From Planctomycetaceae bacterium (GTDB taxonomy: Bacteria; Planctomycetota; Planctomycetia; Pirellulales; Thermoguttaceae): a stretch of 15,210 bases of DNA. Under the pieces are notes generated by a model. It did no database searches, was not told the origin of the DNA, and saw nothing but the letters and a program-made list of their open reading frames with translations. Each line of letters opens with the position of its first letter. Within the stretch, counting starts at the first letter, position 1. The stretch spans positions 1 to 15,210 of the forward strand of contig JAITKS010000214.1 of the NCBI GenBank assembly GCA_031278315.1, read 5' to 3'. Made by a program: the position numbers and the translations under genes. This document shows positions 1-6,195 of this stretch, piece by piece.

Positions 1-60
1 CCCGCCCCATCGGGGCGGGTAAAAGCCCTCCTCCAAATCGGGCAGCCCTGAAAGGGCGGT
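1..60 (-). repeat. family C GC-hairpin repeat, copy 1
   Basis: Bases 1-19 form a perfect 8-bp hairpin (CCCGCCCC, loop ATC, GGGGCGGG). Bases 45-60 hold a second short palindrome (GCCCTGAAAGGGC). Read on the minus strand, the order is CGCCCTTTCAGGGCT, then a G-rich or T-rich spacer, then the CCCGCC...GGCGGG hairpin. The same order occurs at 232-320 and, degenerate, at 5602-5676, so this is a dispersed repeat. No U-tract follows the stem, so a simple terminator is not indicated. The repeat may continue to the left of the window. Confidence 0.7.
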
Positions 61-231
61 AAGAAATAAATCCGCGGGTAACAGATATTGTGAAGAATCC
101 GACAAAAAACGACAAATAGCAATTCATTAACGCATAAAATAAAATCACCCAAAAAGAGCGGTAAAAAATAACGACAACAATTATGAACAACAATTATTGT
201 TCCGTTTCCATTACGTTGTTATGAGTCTCAA
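61..231. other. non-coding AT-rich spacer
   Basis: This is AT-rich sequence between two family C copies with no credible reading frame. It contains a small inverted repeat, GAACAA (185-190) against TTGTTC (197-202), with a 6-base loop. No promoter with both boxes in good form was found between here and the gene starting at 446, so where that gene's transcript begins is unresolved. Confidence 0.4.
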
Positions 232-320
232 TATCCGATCGCCCTTTCAGGGCTTAGGTTTTTAGGGGATTTTACCCGCCACGCTGGGGCGGGTTATAAT
301 CCGATCGCCCTTTCAGGGCT
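232..320 (+). repeat. family C GC-hairpin repeat, copy 2
   Basis: The segment CCGATCGCCCTTTCAGGGCT occurs twice as a direct repeat (235-254 and 301-320). Between the two lies a T/G-rich spacer and a hairpin, ACCCGCC (274-280) pairing with GGCGGGT (288-294). It is an inverted version of the sequence at 1-60, so the two copies together could form a long-range inverted repeat about 320 bases across, upstream of the gene at 446. Confidence 0.7.
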
Positions 321-445
321 GGTTTTGTTTAAAACAAATACCGAATTTCAAGTATGAATAGTATATATTACTTACGTTTTCTATATTCTGTTTTATTTTT
401 TCAACAGATTAATACTGCAATTGCAACAATAATTATTTGAACGAT

Positions 446-3400
446 ATGACACACGAATTGATTTTAACATCTGTTGCTCAAGGTTTGGAATCTGAGGGCG
501 GCGGCTTTTGCGTAGTTGCGGCTGACAGCCGTTTTCCTGAATCTCTAATTGAAAATTTATTTCAATTAAGCGATTACAGATACCATACTCATCACGATTC
601 AAAATCAGATTCAGATTCAGCAGATTCAGCAGATTCAGATTCAAATTCAGCAGATGAAATCAATCAAAATCCTATTATCTACTCATACACAATAATTCGA
701 CCGGCAGCTTATTCGCAATCGTTTTCATCTCTTCCGATTTTGTCTTCGTTTGGTAAAAAACAAAATAATATATCATCGTCTAATTCTACTTGGCATGTTC
801 TTTCACGAATTGCTCCTTCGGGTAAAGATTACCAAAATAAACCCAATCGATTAGCACATCATATCGTTTTAAGTGAAGACGAACTTGTTGTCGAAGGACC
901 TGCTTGGTTGCTTGCGTTGTCAGGATTTCACTTTACACAATGGTACACACCGCCGATCAATTTTCCGTCTGGACGTCCTGTTCCGACTATTTCACTTTAC
1001 GGGATTCCGCCTCAAACTTGCCGTCAAAAAATTGCACGGGAACGTTTGCGGCTCGACTCGCGTAAAATGTCTATTTATCAGCACAAGCAAGCCAATGCCG
1101 AATCTATACGTCAAATAATTCAGGCGAATGAAGCTCAAATCGCTTCCGCCGATTTTCCAATTTCACCATGTCCAAGTTGGAAAGAAATTACAGGCGACGC
1201 CGGATGGGGAGGTGTTCTAGCAGAATCAGCAAGATACGGAAAAGAAACTGTTATCATCTACCCGAAAGGAATGAATTTGTTACCTTTATTTGTCGAATCT
1301 CTTGCAATCGTGCCTGTACAATTTATATGGAATACAACTTTCACAACATACTTTATCGATTCGAATAACACCAAAGATTCAAATAAAACTGATTCAAATA
1401 AAACTGATTCCAATAAAACTGAATCAAATAAAAAATTGCGTTCTGCTTCAAAATCAAAGCAAAATTCACAACTCTTAAATATTCCTTACTTGTGGAAAGG
1501 AGTTGTCGAAGGGTCGCCTGAAGCTGAAATGTTGAAAAATCGCAGCGATATTTTGTTAATCGATCTAACTCGAACTCCTGTCGAATCACCCGAAGGAATT
1601 TTTGTAAAATTCGCTATTACAGGCGCAGAAAATGATCTACCAGTTGAAACTAACTTTCCAACAAATTCTGAAATTGATAAACAGAACACATCAAACACAT
1701 CAAACGTAATTATCGATCCGATAAATCAGCAAAGTAACGACGCTAATTCGGCAGCCGCAACCGTTCCGCCAATTTATCCGAAACTCAATTCTGAATCCGG
1801 CACAAATGCAGTCAACTTGAAAAAATCTGATCAACCTGATCTTGCTAATCTTAAATTCGACCCCAATACCGATTCTGCCGATTTATCATTATCTGCTAAA
1901 TCAAATGCAGACTCTACGTCTTTGAACACATCAAACTCGTCTGAACAAAAACAAACTCATCAGCCGCCGCCTGTTGCTAATATAATCACTAAAAATATTT
2001 TGAACCCGCATAAAACTACGCAGCAGCCGAAACAAAATATAAGTAAAGTTTTGAATCGTTTACTACGTAATTTATCGAAAAATCAATTCTATCTGCTTTA
2101 TGCTGCCGTATCGGTAATTATTGTCGGTTTGTTGATTCTGGTGATAGATCAAATTATGGGATTCGGCGCAATGCAATCTCTGTTCGGACAGAAAAAAATA
2201 CCAATCGATAACCCCATCGAAATTGTAAAACCAATTATTACACCTACGCCAAACGCAAATGGAAATATCAATGAAACAAAACCAAAAAACGCCGAACAAA
2301 TTAAAGCTGAACAAAAAAGAAAACTCGAAGAAACTCTGACCGCAATAAACAACAAATTCAAAAAAGACAGATTCGAATTAGATAGATATATCCGGCAATT
2401 CAATTTTCCGTCTTACTTGCCGCTCAATCCGCCGGAAATAAAAGAAAACAAAATTATCGTACCAAAAGAATACTTTATTTCCACCGAACTCGCCGCTTTA
2501 CATCAGTACGGCTCCGCTTTGAAAATAGAATGGATTTCTTTGTGGGACTTCAACAACAAAAAAATCGAAACACGACGCCTAAAATTCAATATCGGAGACC
2601 CAAAAGATCAAAATAATAATCCAGAAAACGAAATTAATAACGAAAATGAAAACGAAAATGAAAACAAAAATGAAAACGAAAACGAAAACGAAATTAATAA
2701 CGAAAACGTATTCAACAAAACTTGCTCTCCAATAGATAAACAAACAACTAGAACCGAAAATTCAAATAAAAGCAAGTTAAAACATTTTCGTTACAGAAAT
2801 GTCAATCTAAAAGAAGAAACGAATCCTGAAGCGTCAAATAAGATAGAAGACGAAATTGTATTTCCCGATTCAAATCGTTTTGAGTGGGAAGTTGTCGCTG
2901 TGATTCAGGATAATAATGAGCAAAATAACGGCGAGAATAACGGCGAGAATAACGATAATAATACGGCAGATGAAATCACTAATAAAACGGCAGAAGTTAA
3001 ATTGTTTCATCTCAAGTTGGAAGAGAACGGATTACATATTAAATGGGAACGGAGCGGTCTTTTGCCTGATAATTTTCATGACACGCTGCGAGTTGCACTC
3101 GGCTTTTTGCGATTTTCAGTTGAACCGGCTGACGGTATCGCTGATAATAATAATAATCGTAACGATAAATCTGAAATGACATCGGAGCCGTTTGAGCATT
3201 TTGTTCAATTGTTTAAGCCGCAGTTAGTTTCATCGATTTCGCCGCATGCTGTTTTTACTAATAAAACGTTTCAATTTCCTGTATCGACTCCGTTTGTTGT
3301 TATGCCGTGGAGTATTTTATTTAATGATTCTGAACAATTTAAATACAGATTTAATTTGGAAGTCGAAGTGCTGCCTAATGTAATTGCTGATATTTCAACT

Positions 3401-3952
3401 AATGTCAAAAAAAATGAACAACTACAAAATGTAGAAATTGAATTTACAACAACAAAAATTGACGCAAAACGTCGAAAATTAGATGAATCGAATAATCTTT
3501 CGGATGAAAAATATTTTCCGCTTCAAGTAAAATTTACAGCTGAAGTTGACAAGTCAAAAGTAATGTGGACAGATATTTTTCAAACGGAAATCGAGAATTT
3601 AACAAAAAATCTGAAAGAAGTTCAAGAAGAGTTGAAAAATAGTGAAAAACAATGGGATAAAATTCGTCAACAAATTATGAATATCGGCAATGCTCCGGAT
3701 AAAATTGATGAACGTAAGAAATTGGAAAATAATAAAATAGAGTTAGAACAAAAACGAAACGAGCTGTCTAATTACAAATTTGAAACAGAAAGCAGAATAG
3801 ATAATTTACCGAAATCTCATAGTGCCGTGATGAGTAACAATGAAATTCAATTTGACTATTCCGTTTATTTAACCTCTGGCGAAAATAAACGTGAGTTACT
3901 AATAATGACAACTTCAAACAATTTAAACAATGAAAAAATAAACAAAAAATAA
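446..3952 (+). CDS. single-pass membrane protein with GAP1-N2-like N-terminal domain
   Basis: The product is 1168 aa from the ATG at 446; the in-frame TTG three codons upstream is a poorer start, and neither has a clear Shine-Dalgarno sequence. Residues 1 to about 365 resemble the GTPase-associated protein 1 N-terminal domain (GAP1-N2). The opening reads HELILTSVAQGLES, followed by a PSGKDYQNKPNRLAHH block (about 123-138), a TGDAGWGGVLAE block (about 250), a P-x-G-M-x-LLPLFVESLA block, and WKGVVEGSPEAE (about 350). That assignment is recognised from memory of the family and is moderate. A polar, Ser/Asn/Thr-rich linker (about 390-540) leads to one hydrophobic segment (about 547-572), then an E/N-repeat tract (about 725-755), a region I do not recognise, and a charged coiled coil (about 1050-1120). 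GAP1 domains are linked to GTPase-centred conflict or signalling systems, but no GTPase lies in this window. The exact function is unknown. Confidence 0.6.
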   Translation: MTHELILTSVAQGLESEGGGFCVVAADSRFPESLIENLFQLSDYRYHTHHDSKSDSDSADSADSDSNSADEINQNPIIYSYTIIRPAAYSQSFSSLPILSSFGKKQNNISSSNSTWHVLSRIAPSGKDYQNKPNRLAHHIVLSEDELVVEGPAWLLALSGFHFTQWYTPPINFPSGRPVPTISLYGIPPQTCRQKIARERLRLDSRKMSIYQHKQANAESIRQIIQANEAQIASADFPISPCPSWKEITGDAGWGGVLAESARYGKETVIIYPKGMNLLPLFVESLAIVPVQFIWNTTFTTYFIDSNNTKDSNKTDSNKTDSNKTESNKKLRSASKSKQNSQLLNIPYLWKGVVEGSPEAEMLKNRSDILLIDLTRTPVESPEGIFVKFAITGAENDLPVETNFPTNSEIDKQNTSNTSNVIIDPINQQSNDANSAAATVPPIYPKLNSESGTNAVNLKKSDQPDLANLKFDPNTDSADLSLSAKSNADSTSLNTSNSSEQKQTHQPPPVANIITKNILNPHKTTQQPKQNISKVLNRLLRNLSKNQFYLLYAAVSVIIVGLLILVIDQIMGFGAMQSLFGQKKIPIDNPIEIVKPIITPTPNANGNINETKPKNAEQIKAEQKRKLEETLTAINNKFKKDRFELDRYIRQFNFPSYLPLNPPEIKENKIIVPKEYFISTELAALHQYGSALKIEWISLWDFNNKKIETRRLKFNIGDPKDQNNNPENEINNENENENENKNENENENEINNENVFNKTCSPIDKQTTRTENSNKSKLKHFRYRNVNLKEETNPEASNKIEDEIVFPDSNRFEWEVVAVIQDNNEQNNGENNGENNDNNTADEITNKTAEVKLFHLKLEENGLHIKWERSGLLPDNFHDTLRVALGFLRFSVEPADGIADNNNNRNDKSEMTSEPFEHFVQLFKPQLVSSISPHAVFTNKTFQFPVSTPFVVMPWSILFNDSEQFKYRFNLEVEVLPNVIADISTNVKKNEQLQNVEIEFTTTKIDAKRRKLDESNNLSDEKYFPLQVKFTAEVDKSKVMWTDIFQTEIENLTKNLKEVQEELKNSEKQWDKIRQQIMNIGNAPDKIDERKKLENNKIELEQKRNELSNYKFETESRIDNLPKSHSAVMSNNEIQFDYSVYLTSGENKRELLIMTTSNNLNNEKINKK
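595..655 (+). repeat. in-frame GATTCA/GCA tandem repeat in the GAP1-like gene
   Basis: Units of GATTCA, some followed by GCA, repeat here and encode an Asp-Ser/Ala-Asp run. All units are multiples of three, so copy-number change would keep the frame. The tract interrupts the GAP1-like domain soon after its first motif, so it is probably a surface loop. Confidence 0.75.
1358..1435 (+). repeat. 15-bp in-frame tandem repeat (DSNKT)n
   Basis: An 18-bp variant (1358-1375) is followed by four 15-bp units (1376-1390, 1391-1405, 1406-1420, 1421-1435). The first two 15-mers are identical and the others differ by a few bases. They encode repeated Asp-Ser-Asn-Lys-Thr. The near-identity of units suggests recent slippage. 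The tract lies in a loop between two conserved blocks of the GAP1-like domain. Confidence 0.85.
2620..2706 (+). repeat. Glu-Asn low-complexity repeat
   Basis: GAAAAC/GAAAAT hexamers repeat and encode alternating Glu-Asn, bracketed by two copies of GAAATTAATAACGAAAA. It lies in the region after the membrane segment. Related Asn/Glu/Gly-rich repeats recur at about 2910-2970. Confidence 0.75.
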
Positions 3953-4004
3953 TTTTCATCATCAAATGATTTTCGTTTATTTTATTTTTTGTAATCTATC
4001 ATTG

Positions 4005-4070
4005 AATAATTTATTGTTAGAAGGAACGCAGTCGTCTCGACCGCATCTTTAGGATTTTTTTTGACAGGAT
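4005..4070 (-). repeat. family A repeat, copy 1
   Basis: On the minus strand this reads ATCCTGTC, A8, TCCTAAAGATGCGGTCGAG and so on to AACAATAAAT. Over its first 62 bases it matches the plus-strand copy at 5719-5780 with only two mismatches, and it is also related to 10879-10949. It begins about 50 bases after the stop of the GAP1-like gene. Confidence 0.85.
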
Positions 4071-4106
4071 TTTTAAATAATAAATTAAAAGAATCAATCA
4101 AAACGT

Positions 4107-4205
4107 GAAACCATCATTTAGTTGTTAATGATTCGACATTAGAGTCGGTAATAATCTCCGCATGCGGACTAACCACTAACCACTGACCACTAACCGTTAC
4201 AATTG
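4107..4205 (-). repeat. family B heptamer/CGCATGCG repeat, copy 1, overlapping the rmd stop
   Basis: On the minus strand this is CAATTGTAACGG, then TTAGTGG/TCAGTGG heptamers, the 10-bp palindrome CCGCATGCGG (4158-4167), then a conserved tail GATTATTACCGACTCTAAT. It is nearly identical to 5502-5593 in inverted orientation. Its heptamer end contributes the last codons and the TAG stop (4190-4192) of rmd. Confidence 0.9.
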
Positions 4206-5143
4206 ATCATATCTTGTAATGTTTGAGATATTGTTATTTCTGGTTTCCATCCTGTTTCTTGATAAATTTTTTTGTTGTTTCCGACGACTATTTGAAAATC
4301 GTTTGTTCTTACTCTTTCGGGGTCGATTATGATTGCGACAGGAATATTTATAATTTCGCTTGCAATATCAATTATTTTTTTCAGCGGAATACTGACGCTG
4401 CTGCATACATTATATATTTCACCTTTTCGTCCGTTTTTTAGTAACAAATAATAAGCTCTTACAATATCTCTTACATCTGTTATATCTCTTAAAATGTTGA
4501 TATTCCCTGTTTTGAGTTTTGCTTCAATTACATTTTTTCGTTTAGCGCCGCGTAGTTGTTTTACAAAAGACGGGATTACAAATCTTTCGTTTTGATTTGG
4601 TCCCGTGTGCATAAAAGATCGAGTTGTGATAATATCAAAGTTGAATTTATCACAATACATTGTTGCGATTAACTCATTTGTTAATTTCGAGAACGCATAA
4701 GGATTATCTGCTTTATTGATACATATCGACGTCTCTGCAAGAGGTTCACGTGAATCTGCATAAACTTCAGATGAGCTCACAACTAATATTCGGCAATTAT
4801 TCTTAATTTCATTACTGCTTGAATTGATTGCAAAAAGAACATTGAGCAGCGAATTCGTATTATTCAACATAGATTTCACCGGATTCTTTAAACATTCGCT
4901 AACGCTGCTAGTGCCGGCAAGATGCAAAACGTAATCAGGTTGAAAGACGTTAATAAAATTGTTATCAAGAATCTCTTCAGGAAAATTAATCAACATAAAC
5001 CTGTAAGAGTAATTTGCCGGCGTATAACAAGACACAACTCGATCTATGCCGACGACGTCAAATTGATCTTCTAATGTGTCAAGATATTTCAAAAAATGTT
5101 GACCAACAAAACCACTAACTCCTGTTATTAAATATCGTTTCAT
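4190..5143 (-). CDS. rmd: GDP-4-dehydro-6-deoxy-D-mannose reductase (SDR family)
   Basis: This 317-aa protein is predicted to reduce the 4-keto group of GDP-4-dehydro-6-deoxy-D-mannose with NAD(P)H, giving GDP-D-rhamnose for surface polysaccharide. It shows the extended short-chain dehydrogenase pattern. The Rossmann motif is G8-x-x-G11-x-x-G14, LHLAG follows at 73-77, SSSEVY lies at 123-128, and the catalytic Y149-x-x-x-K153 is intact. The HTGP motif (179-182) with FVIPSF, and the RD-x-x-DVRD-x-VRAY block (219-231) with YNVCS, point to the RMD branch; related GDP-sugar epimerases remain possible. The ATG at 5143 sits right before MKRYLITG, so the longer frame to 5182 is unlikely. It lies downstream of tRNA-Glu on the same strand. 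No partner GDP-mannose 4,6-dehydratase gene is in the window. The last residues (Asn-Cys-Asn-Gly) and the stop lie inside the family B repeat. Confidence 0.8.
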   Translation of the reverse strand: MKRYLITGVSGFVGQHFLKYLDTLEDQFDVVGIDRVVSCYTPANYSYRFMLINFPEEILDNNFINVFQPDYVLHLAGTSSVSECLKNPVKSMLNNTNSLLNVLFAINSSSNEIKNNCRILVVSSSEVYADSREPLAETSICINKADNPYAFSKLTNELIATMYCDKFNFDIITTRSFMHTGPNQNERFVIPSFVKQLRGAKRKNVIEAKLKTGNINILRDITDVRDIVRAYYLLLKNGRKGEIYNVCSSVSIPLKKIIDIASEIINIPVAIIIDPERVRTNDFQIVVGNNKKIYQETGWKPEITISQTLQDMINCNG

Positions 5144-5303
5144 GGGTATTAGCCGTAATTTTAAAAACGCTAAAAATAGCACTAAAAATCGATGTCAATA
5201 ATAAATAATAGTATTTTAACGATTTTAAACTGTACTCATTTGAATTTTCGTTACAAGAAATAAAACCGAAATTCATAATACGATACATATAGAATTGCCT
5301 TAA

Positions 5304-5400
5304 ATGTCATTGTGGTAATGACCCCGACGGGACTCGAACCCGTGCCGCGGCCTTGAAAGGGCCGTGTCCTAACCACTAGACGACGGGGCCCACATGACAT
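5304..5400. repeat. inverted repeat flanking tRNA-Glu
   Basis: ATGTCATTGTG (5304-5314) and CACATGACAT (5391-5400) are complementary with one bulge, and they bracket the tRNA gene. In the precursor RNA, leader and trailer could pair and extend the acceptor stem. Confidence 0.55.
5319..5390 (-). tRNA. trnE: tRNA-Glu (anticodon TTC)
   Basis: The minus strand folds as a complete cloverleaf. The acceptor stem is GGCCCCG with CGGGGTC. The D-arm contains TCTAGTGGTTAGGA. The anticodon loop is CTTTCAA, so the anticodon is TTC. The T-arm is CGGGTTCGAGTCCCG, and the discriminator is A. The gene is 72 nt and no CCA is encoded. It has its own promoter-like boxes about 30 bases upstream, and rmd follows 175 bases downstream on the same strand. 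Confidence 0.95.
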
Positions 5401-5420
5401 CTTGCGTAAAAAGTCCGATA

Positions 5421-5448
5421 ATTCTACACGAACAAATTACATTGACAA
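5421..5448 (-). promoter_or_regulatory. sigma-70-type promoter for tRNA-Glu
   Basis: On the minus strand TTGTCA (5448-5443) is followed after 16 bases by TAGAAT (5426-5421). The predicted start near 5414 leaves a leader of about 24 bases before the tRNA. The same -10 box and spacing occur in the promoter at 6020-6047, which supports both. Confidence 0.6.
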
Positions 5449-5501
5449 GGGAGGGATAAAATAAACATAATCTTTCACGGAATTTTTTGGCTTTGTGAGA
5501 A

Positions 5502-5593
5502 CAATTGTAACGGTTAGTGGTCAGTGGTTAGTGGTCAGTTCGCATGCGGAGATTATTACCGACTCTAATTTCGAATCTTTAACAACTATACAC
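5502..5593 (+). repeat. family B heptamer/CGCATGCG repeat, copy 2
   Basis: CAATTGTAACGG is followed by TTAGTGG (5514), TCAGTGG (5521), TTAGTGG (5528) and TCAGT, then TCGCATGCGG (5540-5549) and the tail GATTATTACCGACTCTAAT. It mirrors the copy at 4107-4205. It is the only B copy that is not next to a gene's 3' end. Confidence 0.9.
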
Positions 5594-5601
5594 TATATAT
5601 A

Positions 5602-5676
5602 ATATGATCGTCCTTTCAGGACTTTGTTTCGGGAGGGGTGAGGGGGGATTTTTAACCGACGTTGGGGCGGGCGATA
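5602..5676 (+). repeat. family C repeat, copy 3 (degenerate), inside the B-A composite
   Basis: GATCGTCCTTTCAGGACTTTG, a G-rich spacer, then CCGACGTTGGGGCGGG correspond in order to the family C copy at 235-293. The CCTTTCAGG palindrome carries compensating changes relative to that copy (CGCCC...GGGCT becomes CGTCC...GGACT), so stem pairing is kept. It lies where the other B-A composites have only about 50 bases of spacer. Confidence 0.65.
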
Positions 5677-5790
5677 ATCCTGTCAATCTTGTAATCCTAT
5701 CAATCTTGTAATCTTGTAATCCTGTCAAAAAAAATCCTAAAGATGCGGTCGAGACGGCCGCGTTCCTTCTAACAATAAATTTTTGAATTA
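5677..5790 (+). repeat. family A repeat, copy 2, with AATCYTGT tandem head
   Basis: A run of AATCCTGTC / AATCTTGT units (about 5679-5726) leads into A8 and the conserved core GATGCGGTCGAGACG, ending AACAATAAAT. GCGGTC (5745-5750) can pair with GGCCGC (5756-5761) around a 5-base loop, with one G-U pair. It is the inverted partner of 4005-4070. Confidence 0.85.
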
Positions 5791-5825
5791 GGTTTTTAGA
5801 AATTCAATTAAATTACAATTCGTTT

Positions 5826-6000
5826 TCAAATCTTAAATCTTAAATCTCAAATCTTAAATCTCAAATCTTAAATCTCAAATCTTAAATCTTAAATCTTAAA
5901 TCTTAAATCTCAAATCTCAAATCTCAAATCTCAAATCTCAAATCTCAAATCTCAAATCTCAAATCTCAAATCTCAAATCTTAAATCTTAAATCTTAAATC
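5826..6000 (+). repeat. 25-copy heptamer array (TYAAATC)25
   Basis: There are exactly 25 contiguous 7-bp units with no indels: 14 are TCAAATC and 11 are TTAAATC. In order (C or T at position 2) they read CTTCTCTC, TTTT, then ten C, then TTT. Only the second base varies. The array ends 19 bases before the -35 box of the promoter at 6020. Such an array is prone to copy-number change. Confidence 0.97.
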
Positions 6001-6019
6001 AAAGTAGTGCGTCCCCCTA

Positions 6020-6047
6020 TTGACAGAGTATTTCGGGTCGGTAGAAT
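6020..6047 (+). promoter_or_regulatory. sigma-70-type promoter for the TPR gene at 6196
   Basis: A perfect TTGACA (6020-6025) is followed after 16 bases by TAGAAT (6042-6047). The predicted transcription start is near 6054, which gives a leader of about 140 bases. This start lies downstream of the in-frame GTG at 6007, so that GTG cannot be the start codon on this transcript. Confidence 0.65.
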
Positions 6048-6195
6048 CTCTGCACGAAATTTGATTAGCAGTATATTAAAATATTTTTTGTTACAAAAAA
6101 TATTACACGAAATAATATTCAGAGCAAATCTCGAAAAATTAAATTTATCGAATGCTCATAATTTCAACTTTAACTTTAACCCAATTGTAATAAAA

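Noticed and set aside
1..19. intrinsic terminator at the GC hairpin
   Set aside because: The stem is perfect, but no T-run follows on the plus strand, the other side is outside the window, and the hairpin belongs to a dispersed repeat family.
393..644. minus-strand 83-aa Leu/Asn-rich reading frame
   Set aside because: It mirrors the GATTCA repeat and the start of the GAP1-like gene; low-complexity shadow.
5442..5471. plus-strand promoter TTGACA with CATAAT 18 bases on
   Set aside because: It overlaps the opposite-strand tRNA promoter boxes and leads only into repeats; spacing is poor, and the promoter at 6020 is much closer to the gene.
4005..5790. composite transposon or insertion sequence
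   Set aside because: No transposase or integrase is present and no target-site duplication was identified; the arms belong to dispersed repeat families also found elsewhere in the window.
5826..6000. CRISPR array
   Set aside because: Units are 7 bp and contiguous with no spacers, and no cas genes are present.
6007..6195. GTG start extending the TPR giant by 63 residues
   Set aside because: The stretch overlaps a good promoter (6020-6047), is low in complexity, and the ATG at 6196 gives a normal N-terminus before the membrane segment.
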